Assembly: GCA_029257435.1 (NCBI GenBank)
Contig: JARIBI010000045.1
Coordinates: 115,159-179,158 of the forward strand
Length of the DNA: 64,000 nucleotides
Origin: Sporosarcina sp.
GTDB lineage: Bacteria > Bacillota > Bacilli > Bacillales_A > Planococcaceae
Direction of reading: 5' to 3'
Shown: positions 55,922 to 64,000 of the stretch, one piece after another
Numbering within the stretch: position 1 is the stretch's first letter
Layout of the letters: every line of letters starts with the position of its first letter
Position numbers and translations under genes: made by a program
Notes under the pieces: generated by a model
What the model saw: the letters and a program-made list of their open reading frames with translations, nothing else
Told to the model about the DNA's origin: nothing
Databases searched by the model: none

Positions 55922-56695
55922 ATGCAAGAAAGTCTAGTGAAATTAACAGATGTAACGTTTAATTATGGCAGTTCATCCGTGTTGGAAGACATCACCTTAA
56001 CCGTGCGGCCAGGTGAATTCTGGGCGTTAATTGGTCCAAACGGTTCTGGTAAATCGACACTTATTAAAATCTTATTAGGGTTATTAAATCCGGATAAAGG
56101 AACAGTGGAACTTTTTGGGCAGCCTATTTCTCACGTCAGTCATAAAGAACGGGTCGGCTACGTATCCCAAAAATCCAATTCTTTCAATAGCGGATTTCCA
56201 GCAACTGTACTCGAGGTTGTCAGAAGCGGATTAACGAAAAAAACGGGATTATTCAAGCGTTTTACGAAAGCGGATACCGAAGCTGCCATGAACGCACTTC
56301 GTGAAGTAGATATGGAGAGCTTCGCTGATCGTAATATCGGAGAACTTTCCGGCGGCCAGCAGCAGCGGGTCTTCATTTCACGAGCACTCGCAGCAAAACC
56401 TGAATTGCTCATTATGGATGAACCGACTGTCGGGGTGGACCAGCAAAACTCGGCTTCTTTCTATTCTATGCTTGAAAAGTTGAATCGTGACAACGGAATC
56501 GCTATTCTTTTAGTTTCCCATGAAATTGACCTTGTTACGGATCTTGCATCACATGTGGCCTGTTTAAATCGAACCATGCATTTCCATGGGGGAAGAAGGG
56601 ACTTCGCCAAGCTGAATGATAACGACCTTTCACGCTGGTATGGTCATTCTGTTCGTCTCATTCATCAGAAGGAAGGTGGCACTTCCAATGATTGA
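55922..56695 (+). CDS. znuC: Zinc ABC transporter ATP-binding protein
   Basis: 257 aa ABC ATPase. Walker A GPNGSGKST, Q-loop YVSQKSNSF, signature LSGGQQQR, Walker B LLIMDEPT, and the switch His in LLVSHEID. The Zur box upstream and zur downstream indicate zinc as the substrate rather than manganese. ATG 55922 follows AAGGATGATTGT. Overlaps znuB by 8 bases. No gene for the substrate-binding lipoprotein (ZnuA) is in the operon. Confidence 0.93.
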   Translation: MQESLVKLTDVTFNYGSSSVLEDITLTVRPGEFWALIGPNGSGKSTLIKILLGLLNPDKGTVELFGQPISHVSHKERVGYVSQKSNSFNSGFPATVLEVVRSGLTKKTGLFKRFTKADTEAAMNALREVDMESFADRNIGELSGGQQQRVFISRALAAKPELLIMDEPTVGVDQQNSASFYSMLEKLNRDNGIAILLVSHEIDLVTDLASHVACLNRTMHFHGGRRDFAKLNDNDLSRWYGHSVRLIHQKEGGTSND

Positions 56696-57551
56696 TGCAT
56701 TATTTACGTATGAATTTTTACAAAATGCTTTTTTCTCCGGACTGATTATCGGAGTGATTGCACCAATGCTCGGACTTTTTATAGTAGTGAGACGCCTGGC
56801 GCTGATTGCTGATGCGCTTAGTCACGTATCACTGGCAGGTATTGCAGGCAGCTTGTATCTGAGTCAGCAAGTGCTGTTCTTTGCAGGGCTCAATCCCATC
56901 TATTTAGGAATGGCGGCAGCTGTAGGCGGATCGTTATTAATCGAACGACTGCGACGGGTTTATCGAAACTTTGAGGAACTTGCGATTCCAATCATTCTCT
57001 CTGCGGGTATTGGGTTCGGTGCTATTTTTATATCTCTTGCTAAAGGATTCGGTGCTGATTTAGTCGGTTACTTGTTCGGCTCAGTCTCTGCAGTCAGCAG
57101 ACAAGATTTATTGGTGGTAGCAATTCTTGCAATTGCAGTATTTGCTTTCATTTACTTGTTTTACAAGGAACTGTTTACGCTCTCATTTGACGCAGATTAT
57201 TCAAAAGCATCAGGTATCAAAGGACGCTGGATTCAAATGTTTTTCATGGTGCTGACTGCATTAGTTATCGGCGCTTCTATGAGAATTGTCGGAATTCTTC
57301 TCGTCTCTTCGCTCATGACGCTTCCGGTAGCTGCTGCAATCCAAGTAGCAAAAAGTTTTAAATCCGCAATGCTTCTCTCAATTCTCTTTGGGGAAGTATC
57401 CGTCATTGCAGGATTATTTTTCGCGTATCATTTGGATATTGCACCTGGAGGAACGATTGTCGTTACCGCCATCCTTATCTTACTTTTAGTATTAGGCAGT
57501 AAACGGCTTACAGGAAAAAGTACTGTGAGAAGAAAGGGGGAAGTACTGTGA
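56688..57551 (+). CDS. znuB: Zinc ABC transporter permease
   Basis: 287 aa with about eight to nine membrane spans; ABC-3 family permease. Family motifs: GLIIGVIAPMLGLFIVVRRL, ADALSHVSLAGIAG, and LVSSLMTLPVAAAIQVA. ATG 56688 is inside the end of znuC with GGAAGGTGG upstream. Overlaps zur by 4 bases, so the three genes are translated together. Confidence 0.93.
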   Translation: MIDALFTYEFLQNAFFSGLIIGVIAPMLGLFIVVRRLALIADALSHVSLAGIAGSLYLSQQVLFFAGLNPIYLGMAAAVGGSLLIERLRRVYRNFEELAIPIILSAGIGFGAIFISLAKGFGADLVGYLFGSVSAVSRQDLLVVAILAIAVFAFIYLFYKELFTLSFDADYSKASGIKGRWIQMFFMVLTALVIGASMRIVGILLVSSLMTLPVAAAIQVAKSFKSAMLLSILFGEVSVIAGLFFAYHLDIAPGGTIVVTAILILLLVLGSKRLTGKSTVRRKGEVL

Positions 57552-57958
57552 ATGTAGAAAAAGCGTGGGAAACGTTGAAGCGGCATTCATTCAAACGGAC
57601 GAAAAATAGGGAAGCAATTCTAGAGTTTCTTGCAGAGCGTGATGGATATACTGCAGCAATGGATGTAGGTGAATACTTGAAGAAAGATAATCCTGGAGTC
57701 AGCTTTGATACAATTTACAGAAACTTAGCCACGTTTGCAGAACTTGAAATTCTGGAGGAAACGGATCTGAATGGCGAACGCCAATATCGGATGCACTGTG
57801 ATCCGGGAGTGCATCATCATCACTTTATATGCACAGTATGCGGAAAGACGAAACATATACCTTCTTGCCCAATGGATCACATCGCGGTTAATTTACCGGG
57901 AGTGGAGATACAAGGGCACAAGTTCGAAGTGTACGGGAAATGTCCGCAATGCCAATAA
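57548..57958 (+). CDS. zur: Zinc uptake repressor Zur (Fur family)
   Basis: 136 aa Fur-family regulator. A winged helix (SFKRTKNREAILEFLAE, VSFDTIYRNLATF) precedes a dimerisation domain with HHHHFICTVCGKTKHIPSC and a C-terminal CPQC: four cysteines for the structural zinc and the histidine-rich sensory region. Identified as Zur rather than Fur or PerR from the znuCB linkage, the Zur box, and its place, which equals yqfV (zur) of B. subtilis. GTG start overlapping znuB. Confidence 0.92.
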   Translation: MNVEKAWETLKRHSFKRTKNREAILEFLAERDGYTAAMDVGEYLKKDNPGVSFDTIYRNLATFAELEILEETDLNGERQYRMHCDPGVHHHHFICTVCGKTKHIPSCPMDHIAVNLPGVEIQGHKFEVYGKCPQCQ

Positions 57959-57995
57959 AAAAAGGAAAGGCTCCATTTGAGCCTTTCCTTTTTTT
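57957..57995. terminator. Bidirectional terminator between zur and yqfW
   Basis: 17-bp perfect stem (57957-57973 with 57979-57995) flanked by A-run and T-run of seven each, 5-base loop. Confidence 0.93.
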
Positions 57996-58578
57996 ATTTC
58001 ACTGAAGTTGTAAAGAAGTTGTGCTGTATCCATTCATTAGCTTCGTTCCAATTAGTTACCCGGATGACGCCATTCGGAATAGGATTCCGATTATACGGAG
58101 TGTCAAAAAGGATAACTGGAATGTCTAGCTCTTCGTGCAGGTCGACAGCATTATCGTGTTTATCTTCAAAAAATACGTCTGTACCAAATTTGCGGGCAGT
58201 TTCAATTTTACGATGACTGCCGATTAGTTCTACGTGGTCATAAGGAAGCTGCTCACGTTGGAACCATTCCATTGTGACATCCATTACTTCAGATCCGCGA
58301 GCAGAGATGTAATACAGCTCTGCTTGCTGTTTCTGCCATTCCGTTAAAAATTGTTTAGCTTGCTCTTGTGGAGAAGACGTTAAGCAAATTTCAGGTTCAG
58401 CCTTTTTGTACCAGTTGTAAAACTCTGCAGGATCGACTTCGAATGCAGTGGTCAAATCATATTCTTTTATGTCATCTAAAACGAGCTCGCACCCAAACTT
58501 CTTATTGATATGCGGAAGAAGGGAAGAGGGAGTTGTTACTGTTCCATCAATATCGATGCCGAATCGATAGTTTTTCAC
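57994..58578 (-). CDS. yqfW: HAD-family nucleotidase-like protein YqfW
   Basis: 194 aa. HAD nucleophile motif GIDIDGTVT, motif II as YYISARGSE, and the acidic motif [12 protein letters not shown]. It resembles 5'(3')-deoxyribonucleotidase-like proteins (NT5C family); substrate unknown. GTG start overlaps the ispG stop by 4 bases, so it is the second gene of an ispG-yqfW pair; in B. subtilis the two also lie close together. Its stop codon lies in the tail of the shared terminator. Confidence 0.88.
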   Translation of the reverse strand: MKNYRFGIDIDGTVTTPSSLLPHINKKFGCELVLDDIKEYDLTTAFEVDPAEFYNWYKKAEPEICLTSSPQEQAKQFLTEWQKQQAELYYISARGSEVMDVTMEWFQREQLPYDHVELIGSHRKIETARKFGTDVFFEDKHDNAVDLHEELDIPVILFDTPYNRNPIPNGVIRVTNWNEANEWIQHNFFTTSVK

Positions 58579-59699
58579 TTAGATGCTCCGCTTTCTTCAA
58601 GCAGTTCTTCTTGTCTCTTCTTTTCGAAATACTCTTCCGCAAGTTTATCGATTTCAATTTTCAATTCCTCGACCATTGTTTCTTCAGGCACTTTACGTAC
58701 GGTTTTACCATGCATGAAGAGAAGACCTTCACCGCGAGCACCCGCAATTCCGATATCTGCTTCCCGTGCTTCTCCCGGGCCGTTAACTGCACAGCCAAGA
58801 ACTGCAACTTTAAGAGGGGCTTTAATGTGTGAGATATACTCTTCCACTTCGTTCGCAATAGAAATCAAGTCGATTTCAATACGTCCGCAAGTTGGACAAG
58901 AAATTAGAGTAGCTGCGTTGGATGAAAGGCCGAATACTTTCAATAACTCCCGGGCAACTTTTACTTCTTGAACCGGGTCAGCACTCAGAGATACACGCAG
59001 CGTGTTCCCGATACCTGCTGATAACAATGCTCCAAGGCCTGCCGAACTCTTGATAGAACCTGTAAATAGTGTACCTGATTCTGTAATGCCAAGGTGAAGA
59101 GGGTAATCGAATGCAGCTGCCGCTTTTTTATATGCTTCAATTGCCAAGTTCACATCAGACGCTTTCAACGAAACGATGATGTCATGGAAATCGAGATCTT
59201 CGAGAATTTTAATGTGGTGCAAGGCACTTTCAACCATACCGTCAGCTGTTGGATAGCCATATTTCTCAAGGATCTTCTTTTCAAGAGATCCGGCGTTTAC
59301 TCCGATACGAATAGGAATTCCTTTTGCTTTAGCAGCATTAACGACAGCCTCCACTTTTGCTTGCTTCCCGATGTTGCCAGGATTAATACGAATCTTATCC
59401 GCACCTTGTTCAATCGCAATCAGTGCGAGTTTATAGTTAAAGTGAATATCGACAACAAGTGGAATGTTAATCTGTGCTTTAATTGCGCCGATTGAATAGG
59501 CTGCGCGCTCGTCTGGACAAGCAACACGGACAATTTGAACACCTGCTTCTTCTAAACGCTTGATTTCTGCAACAGTTGCTTCCACGTCATGTGTTTTAGT
59601 CGTCGTCATACTTTGGATGAATAGTTCATTGCTTCCTCCGATTGTCAGATTCCCGACTTTGACAGGACGCGTGTTGGATCGATGTATCATTTCAGTCAT
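58575..59699 (-). CDS. ispG: 4-hydroxy-3-methylbut-2-en-1-yl diphosphate synthase (flavodoxin)
   Basis: 374 aa, MEP-pathway enzyme before IspH. TIM-barrel part with [39 protein letters not shown] and NAGSLE. The [4Fe-4S] cysteines are in SCPTCGR and [21 protein letters not shown] precedes the ATG. The C-terminal 25 residues are Glu/Lys-rich. Together with ispH this shows isoprenoid synthesis by the MEP route. Confidence 0.96.
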   Translation of the reverse strand: MTEMIHRSNTRPVKVGNLTIGGSNELFIQSMTTTKTHDVEATVAEIKRLEEAGVQIVRVACPDERAAYSIGAIKAQINIPLVVDIHFNYKLALIAIEQGADKIRINPGNIGKQAKVEAVVNAAKAKGIPIRIGVNAGSLEKKILEKYGYPTADGMVESALHHIKILEDLDFHDIIVSLKASDVNLAIEAYKKAAAAFDYPLHLGITESGTLFTGSIKSSAGLGALLSAGIGNTLRVSLSADPVQEVKVARELLKVFGLSSNAATLISCPTCGRIEIDLISIANEVEEYISHIKAPLKVAVLGCAVNGPGEAREADIGIAGARGEGLLFMHGKTVRKVPEETMVEELKIEIDKLAEEYFEKKRQEELLEESGASK

Positions 59700-59801
59700 T
59701 AATCTCTCTCCTTACTTCAAATTACTGCGGTTTACTATGGATTACTAATGTACATTTTATCAATCATTGTGCTAAAAAGACAAGGAACTGCCCTCCGCAG
59801 C

Positions 59802-60137
59802 CTATTGTTTTGAGCAAAATGTGACGGTTTCACTGCTAAGTGGAATTTCAATCTGCTCACCGCCAACAATGTCTTGAAGTTGCAAATGCGGATTGAGTTG
59901 ATAGAAATTTGTCAATCGATCAATGAAAGGCATAGTCGGATCCGGATAGAGAGCAAACAATGTTTCAATCGTATCGCCTTGAACAGTTGTGACGACAATT
60001 GACACAGGCTTGTCCACTTCTTGACACTCAGGTTCATCAGAAGCGAATGCTGCAAGTTGGATCGTACCTTCTGTCAAATCACTTTTAAGCATATGAATAA
60101 TCGCAAATACAGCGAGTGCGGTAAGTAGCAGTCTCAT
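59802..60137 (-). CDS. Secreted or anchored LysM-like protein, YqfZ-like
   Basis: 111 aa. An N-terminal signal anchor (RLLLTALAVFAIIHMLK) is followed by a short extracytoplasmic domain with VVTTVQGDTIETLFALYP and FYQLNPHLQLQDIVGGEQIEIP, the pattern of a LysM domain. It sits beside ispG where B. subtilis has yqfZ, a LysM protein linked to sporulation; orthology is inferred from position and architecture. GGGAGG lies 8 bases before the ATG. A sigma-E-like promoter motif lies just upstream. Confidence 0.78.
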   Translation of the reverse strand: MRLLLTALAVFAIIHMLKSDLTEGTIQLAAFASDEPECQEVDKPVSIVVTTVQGDTIETLFALYPDPTMPFIDRLTNFYQLNPHLQLQDIVGGEQIEIPLSSETVTFCSKQ

Positions 60138-60157
60138 AGAAAAGCCTCCCTTCTCAC

Positions 60158-60186
60158 ACGGTATGCGAGAAGAGAGACATTTATGC
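60158..60186 (-). promoter_or_regulatory. Sigma-E-like promoter for the YqfZ-like gene
   Basis: Minus strand GCATAAA (60186-60180), 14 bases, CATACCGT (60165-60158). It matches the sigma-E -35 core and 6 of 8 -10 positions, with ideal spacing. The -35 overlaps the yqgB stop codon. Confidence 0.45.
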
Positions 60187-60708
60187 GCGACTGACTTTAA
60201 CTTTAGCTTGTGGTTGTTTTGGGTAATAGTTTGCTGCCATTGCTAAATATGCAATATGTATCACAGCGGTTATTATGAAATTGTAGTCATTTGCCAAATG
60301 GGCACTGTCAAGAACTAAAGAAACTAAAATAGGCACGGTAATTGAAACAGCGGAGGTGCGCCACATATGCCTGTATTCACCCCGGCGTTTAAATAGTTTA
60401 AGAAGCCCAAGCCCAACGAGACCGAAGAAACTTACTCGGATGAATAAATAAAACGTGCTGATGACAAGCTGAAGGACAAAGGCCATTGGATAGAGCAGCC
60501 CGCCAACCGTTTCCGCGTATTCAATCAATTCTTGAGAGGAACCGAACAAATCAATATCCCCCGTGAGGAATCGTATAAAGGACACCAATGTCGAAAGAAT
60601 GACAAAAAGAAATACGTATTGAAATACTTTTCCTATAGGAAGTAATCGGAAAGCCGCCAGCTTTTTCGGCTCGTAAAAGGAAGCAAGAAATAATTGATAG
60701 TTCTTCAA
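60181..60708 (-). CDS. yqgB: DUF1189 family membrane protein YqgB
   Basis: 175 aa with about four to five membrane spans. The family start FLASFYEPKKLAAFRLLPIGKVFQYVFLF is clear in pieces (SFYEPKK, RLLPIGKVFQYV). Function unknown. TTG start at 60708 with AAAGGAG upstream. Followed by the YqfZ-like gene on the same strand after 43 bases. Divergent from the Na/phosphate symporter gene. Confidence 0.85.
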   Translation of the reverse strand: MKNYQLFLASFYEPKKLAAFRLLPIGKVFQYVFLFVILSTLVSFIRFLTGDIDLFGSSQELIEYAETVGGLLYPMAFVLQLVISTFYLFIRVSFFGLVGLGLLKLFKRRGEYRHMWRTSAVSITVPILVSLVLDSAHLANDYNFIITAVIHIAYLAMAANYYPKQPQAKVKVSRA

Positions 60709-60804
60709 AAAAGGTAACTCCTTTCTAGATATAGTGTTAGTTTAGCATTGGCGGCATGTAATTGGGTAGGAATTGTCACAAATCATTCGGTTTAGCATGT
60801 CAAT

Positions 60805-60821
60805 TGTTAAGGGATTGTAAA
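60805..60821 (-). promoter_or_regulatory. Possible PhoP-box half pair
   Basis: On the minus strand TTTACA and TTAACA are direct repeats with 11-base periodicity (5-base gap), the PhoP-box layout, between yqgB and the Na/phosphate symporter gene. Only two repeats, and on the strand opposite to the transporter, so weak. Confidence 0.25.
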
Positions 60822-60905
60822 GATTGACCGTTGTCTATTTACATATGCGAACACGGCGACAATAATAGGAGGGTATACATATCGTTATTGGAGGTTACGC
60901 ATTAC

Positions 60906-62537
60906 ATGGATATTAACTGGCAGGAAGTAGCATTTCAGTTTCTTGGCGGACTTGGTATTTTTCTTTTCGCCATTAAATACATGGGGGACGGTCTTCAGAA
61001 AGTAGCTGGAGATAGATTGCGTTCTATCCTTGACCGTTTTACAACGAACCCGTTCATGGGTGTGCTAGTCGGTATTATTGTGACAGTTCTGATTCAATCA
61101 AGTTCAGGTACGACCGTTATTACCGTTGGACTCGTTAGTGCGGGGTTCATGAAGTTGAGACAAGCAATTGGTGTTATTATGGGTGCAAACATAGGTACAA
61201 CAGTTACCGCATTCATTATCGGATTGGATGTAGGTGCTTATGCGCTGCCGATTATGGCGATTGGTGCGTTCATGATTTTCTTCATCCCGAAACTGACGGT
61301 TAAACATTTTGGTGAGGTTGTATTCGGGTTTGGTGGCCTGTTCCTAGGGCTTGAACTAATGAGTGAAGGGATGGTGCCTTTACGATCACTGGAGTCGTTT
61401 ACTGATTTGACCGTTTCGATGGCAGACCACCCGATGCTTGGAGTGGTTGCAGGTACGGTGTTTACGTTAATCGTTCAGAGTTCCAGTGCGACTGTAGGGA
61501 TTTTGCAAGGATTATATGCGGAAAATCTTATCGATTTGAAAGCTGCTCTGCCCGTTTTGTTTGGTGATAACATCGGAACTACGATAACTGCAATTTTAGC
61601 AGCAATTGGCGCATCTGTTGCTGCCCGTCGTGCGGCTGCAACCCACGTTTTGTTCAATATTCTTGGAGCTGCTATATTCATGATCCTCCTCGTTCCTTTC
61701 ACTGCTTACGTGGAATGGATAACTAGTTTATTGGGAATTGACAAGAAGATGCAAATTGCGTTCGCCCATGGTTCATTTAACGTGGTGAACACAGTAATCC
61801 AGTTTCCGTTCATCGGTGCTTGGGCGTACTTTGTAACGAAACTAATTCCTGGTGAAGATGTGACGATTGAATATAAACCGAAACATTTGGATCCTCATTT
61901 CATTACTCAGTCTCCAGCCGTTGCGATTGGACAAGCAAAAGAAGAAATCATTCGTATGGGTTCGTTCGCTGTCCAAGGATTAGAAGAAACATTCGAATAC
62001 TTAAAGAACAGTAAGAAAGGCCATGCAGAGACTGCGTATCAAATTGAAGATGCCATTAATAATTTGGACCGTAAAATCACGGATTATCTAGTTGAGATTT
62101 CTGCTGTCAATATCTCGCCGGTTGAATCCGTCCGTCACGTTATGTTGATGGATACGGTTCGTGACATCGAGAGAATTGGGGATCACTTTGAGAATATCAT
62201 TGAACTCATTGACTTTAGAGAAGTTAATAAGGTGAAGCTTTCTGAAGATGCACTAGAAGAACTTTCAGAGATGTTTGCACTGACTATTGGAACAGTGCAA
62301 AAAGCAGTGGAATCCTTAGATACAAATGATTGGGAGCTTGCACGTACTGTTGCTAAACAAGAAGAGCTGATCGACAAAATGGAACGCAAATGTAGAAAGA
62401 GCCATATTATTCGTTTAAATGAAGGTGGCTGTTCTGCGCAAGCTGGTATTGTATTTGTCGATATTGTCTCTAACTTGGAAAGAATCGGAGACCACGCTGT
62501 CAACATTGCAGAAGCGGTTTTAGGAAAACGCGCATAA
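60906..62537 (+). CDS. Na/phosphate symporter with C-terminal PhoU-like domain
   Basis: 543 aa. Two Na/Pi-cotransporter (PF02690-type) repeats, each with the QSSSGTTV or QSSSATVG motif and GANIGTT or GDNIGTT, span about residues 1-310 with eight or more membrane segments. A C-terminal cytoplasmic PhoU-like helical domain (ERIGDHFENIIELID and NLERIGDHAVNIAEAV) follows. Likely imports phosphate or, as shown for some YjbB proteins, exports it. ATG 60906 with GGAGG 11 bases upstream; the longer ORF start lacks a good site. Confidence 0.92.
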   Translation: MDINWQEVAFQFLGGLGIFLFAIKYMGDGLQKVAGDRLRSILDRFTTNPFMGVLVGIIVTVLIQSSSGTTVITVGLVSAGFMKLRQAIGVIMGANIGTTVTAFIIGLDVGAYALPIMAIGAFMIFFIPKLTVKHFGEVVFGFGGLFLGLELMSEGMVPLRSLESFTDLTVSMADHPMLGVVAGTVFTLIVQSSSATVGILQGLYAENLIDLKAALPVLFGDNIGTTITAILAAIGASVAARRAAATHVLFNILGAAIFMILLVPFTAYVEWITSLLGIDKKMQIAFAHGSFNVVNTVIQFPFIGAWAYFVTKLIPGEDVTIEYKPKHLDPHFITQSPAVAIGQAKEEIIRMGSFAVQGLEETFEYLKNSKKGHAETAYQIEDAINNLDRKITDYLVEISAVNISPVESVRHVMLMDTVRDIERIGDHFENIIELIDFREVNKVKLSEDALEELSEMFALTIGTVQKAVESLDTNDWELARTVAKQEELIDKMERKCRKSHIIRLNEGGCSAQAGIVFVDIVSNLERIGDHAVNIAEAVLGKRA

Positions 62538-62553
62538 GGGAGGAGAAAGTTAG

Positions 62554-63036
62554 ATGGAATGGATTGCCTGGATTGTAGCAAGTCTGTTTTTCGTAGTTGC
62601 TTTTATTGGTTTAATCTATCCGGTCATTCCTTCTGTTCTCTTTATCATTGGCGGCTTTTTGCTCTACGGGTTAATTGATACATTCAGTTCCATGGGATGG
62701 CTGTTCTGGACAATACAACTTTTATTCACTATTTTGTTGTTTGGAGCAGATACGATTGCAAACCTTTTCGGTATAAAACGCTTTGGAGGATCTAATGCCG
62801 GAGGATGGGGGAGTACAATTGGTCTTCTCATTGGTCCTTTCGTCATACCGGTCGCTGGAATTCTTATTGGTCCGTTCCTGGGTGCTGTTTTTGCGGAATT
62901 ACTTATTACGCGTGCTGGTTTTAAACAAGCCTTTCGTTCAGGGATTGGCTCGTTAATCGGATTTTTAACATCTGTTGTCGTCAAAGGTATTGTCATGATT
63001 GTCATGATCGGTATTTTCATCTTCTTCGTCACCTAA
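62554..63036 (+). CDS. yqgC: DUF456 family membrane protein YqgC
   Basis: 160 aa, Gly/Ile/Val-rich, about five membrane spans with repeated glycine motifs (GLIYPVIPSVLFIIGG, GIKRFGGSNAGGWGS, GPFVIPVAGILIGPFLGA). Matches DUF456, whose function is unknown. Sits directly before sodA, as in B. subtilis. GGGAGGAGAAAG precedes the ATG. Confidence 0.9.
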   Translation: MEWIAWIVASLFFVVAFIGLIYPVIPSVLFIIGGFLLYGLIDTFSSMGWLFWTIQLLFTILLFGADTIANLFGIKRFGGSNAGGWGSTIGLLIGPFVIPVAGILIGPFLGAVFAELLITRAGFKQAFRSGIGSLIGFLTSVVVKGIVMIVMIGIFIFFVT

Positions 63037-63120
63037 AAGACAAGATAATTGAATGCCTGTGGGAAGTTTGATACCCTTGAAGAGTAGGAAAGAAATCAAT
63101 CATTCAAGGAGGAATTGGAA

Positions 63121-63729
63121 ATGGCTTACAAATTACCTGAATTGCCTTATGCATATGATGCACTAGAACCGCACATCGACAAAGAAACGATGGAGATTCA
63201 CCACACGAAGCATCATAATACGTACGTTACCAATGTAAATAATGCATTGGAAGGACATGCTGATCTTGCTGCGAAATCTGTTGAAGAACTTATCTCAGAT
63301 TTGAATGCAGTTCCTGAAGATATCCGTACTGCAGTTCGCAATAATGGCGGAGGTCATGCGAACCACTCCTTATTCTGGACACTTCTTTCACCGAACGGTG
63401 GCGGAGCGCCAACTGGTACTCTAGCTGAAGCGATTGACAAGAAGTTCGGAAGCTTAGACAAATTCAAAGAAGAGTTTGCAACCGCTGCAAAAACCCGCTT
63501 TGGTTCTGGATGGGCTTGGCTCGTTCTTGATAATGGCGAACTTTCAATCATGTCTACACCAAACCAGGATAATCCATTAATGGAAGGCAAGACTCCACTT
63601 CTTGGCTTGGACGTTTGGGAGCATGCATACTACTTAAACTATCAAAACCGCCGTCCTGATTACATTACAGCATTCTGGAATGTAGTAAATTGGGATGAAG
63701 TACAAAAGCTTTACACAGAAAATAAGTAA
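63121..63729 (+). CDS. sodA: Superoxide dismutase (Mn/Fe type)
   Basis: 202 aa. Metal ligands: first His in [15 protein letters not shown], second in [10 protein letters not shown], then Asp and His in [23 protein letters not shown] and NPLMEG are more typical of manganese enzymes, and B. subtilis SodA in this position uses Mn. ATG 63121 follows AAGGAGGAATTGGAA. Strong terminator downstream. Confidence 0.96.
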   Translation: MAYKLPELPYAYDALEPHIDKETMEIHHTKHHNTYVTNVNNALEGHADLAAKSVEELISDLNAVPEDIRTAVRNNGGGHANHSLFWTLLSPNGGGAPTGTLAEAIDKKFGSLDKFKEEFATAAKTRFGSGWAWLVLDNGELSIMSTPNQDNPLMEGKTPLLGLDVWEHAYYLNYQNRRPDYITAFWNVVNWDEVQKLYTENK

Positions 63730-63744
63730 GCGATTGATGCAACC

Positions 63745-63786
63745 AAGCACACATCTTGTTCGTCAAGATGTGTGCTTTTTCATTTT
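63745..63786 (+). terminator. Terminator after sodA
   Basis: 14-bp perfect stem (63745-63758 with 63764-63777), 5-base loop, TTTTCATTTTTT tail. Confidence 0.92.
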
Positions 63787-63790
63787 TTAA

Positions 63791-63799
63791 TGCTATAAT
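63791..63799 (+). promoter_or_regulatory. Extended -10 promoter for the penicillin-binding protein gene
   Basis: TGCTATAAT: perfect TATAAT (63794-63799) with TG one base upstream. No clear -35. Confidence 0.6.
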
Positions 63800-63835
63800 T
63801 CATTTGATGTGCACCTAACGAAGGAGGAGGAAAAC

Positions 63836-64000
63836 GTGAGGAAAAATCAGCGTAAAGTCGATCAGGCTAAAGTACGCCAGCGCAAATTGACTTCCTTCAG
63901 AATGAACTTTTTATTCTTTTCTATATTTGTTTTATTTTCACTGCTAATTTTTCGTTTAGGATATTTGCAAATTGTAAAAGGCGAAGAATATAAGCGTGAG
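63836..64000 (+). CDS. Class B penicillin-binding protein, N-terminal part (3' truncated)
   Basis: 55 codons visible from GTG 63836 after AAGGAGGAGG. Basic cytoplasmic start (MRKNQRKVDQAKVRQRK), one membrane span (about FLFFSIFVLFSLLIF), then RLGYLQIVKGEEY, the classic segment after the anchor of PBP2-type transpeptidases. Position after sodA fits pbpA of B. subtilis (PBP2A, cylindrical wall growth), but the dimerisation and transpeptidase domains lie outside the window, so the exact paralogue is not certain. Confidence 0.85.
   Translation, partial: MRKNQRKVDQAKVRQRKLTSFRMNFLFFSIFVLFSLLIFRLGYLQIVKGEEYKRE

Noticed and set aside
60831..60905. Longer N-terminus for the Na/phosphate symporter
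   Set aside because: The extension starts with TTG without a ribosome-binding site and adds charged residues before the first span; GGAGG supports the ATG at 60906.

Overview
The window is a 64 kb stretch of chromosomal core genome from a low-to-moderate GC, endospore-forming Bacillales bacterium. Gene content and order follow the Bacillus subtilis yrr-yqe-yqf-yqg segment closely. Sporulation genes (sigK, gpr, spoIIP, yqfC, yqfD and a yqfZ-like gene) sit beside a one-chain glycyl-tRNA synthetase, a zinc-transport znuCB-zur cluster and an acyl-CoA dehydrogenase next to rpoD. This mix suggests Planococcaceae (Sporosarcina-like), but that placement is inference; no rRNA is present to confirm it. 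I see no prophage, insertion sequence, CRISPR array, tRNA or rRNA gene.

Layout. 1-4.9 kb: DUF1292 tail, mltG, trmR, udk, greA, yrrS, mtnN. 4.9-5.8 kb: a 26-codon membrane microprotein with its own promoter and terminator, then an uninterrupted sigK on the minus strand. 6-15.9 kb: the yqeG-yqeH-aroE-yhbY-nadD-yqeK-rsfS-yqeM run (ribosome assembly, shikimate and NAD synthesis), comEA-comEB-comEC (DNA uptake), yqzM and holA. 16-21.5 kb: rpsT (minus), gpr, spoIIP, lepA, hemW. 21.5-29.5 kb: CIRCE-controlled hrcA-grpE-dnaK, then dnaJ-prmA-rsmE-mtaB. 29.5-41.2 kb: deoC, rpsU, the nfeD-floA-yqfB membrane operon behind a textbook sigma-W promoter, yqfC-yqfD, phoH, pgpH, ybeY, dgkA, cdd, era, recO. 41.2-47.6 kb: T-box-controlled glyS (minus), ccpN, ppsR, dnaG, rpoD. 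47.6-55.4 kb: an unknown membrane protein, a cre-controlled acyl-CoA dehydrogenase, cccA, trmK, yqfO, ispH and yqfQ (minus), cshB, nfo. 55.5-64 kb: yqfT (minus), Zur-boxed znuC-znuB-zur, then yqfW, ispG, a yqfZ-like gene and yqgB (minus), a Na/phosphate symporter, yqgC, sodA and the start of a class B penicillin-binding protein.

Regulation is unusually readable. There is a perfect CIRCE, a perfect sigma-W consensus, an ECF promoter of sigma-M type before yrrS, a perfect cre match, a Zur box, a glycine T-box, several sigma-E/G/K-like motifs before sporulation genes, and many strong intrinsic terminators, several bidirectional. Many genes start with TTG or GTG; start choices below rest on Shine-Dalgarno spacing and remembered family N-termini.

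I did not find a clearly new multi-gene system. The most unusual items are the free-standing microprotein unit (4882-5088), a 19-bp inverted repeat that would hide the yqfC ribosome-binding site (33698-33747), and the inverted one-chain glyS at the locus where B. subtilis has glyQ-glyS. Local losses relative to B. subtilis (trhP1/trhP2, pbpI, comER, yqeY, yqzL) are also notable. Comparisons with B. subtilis are from memory of that genome, not from a search.
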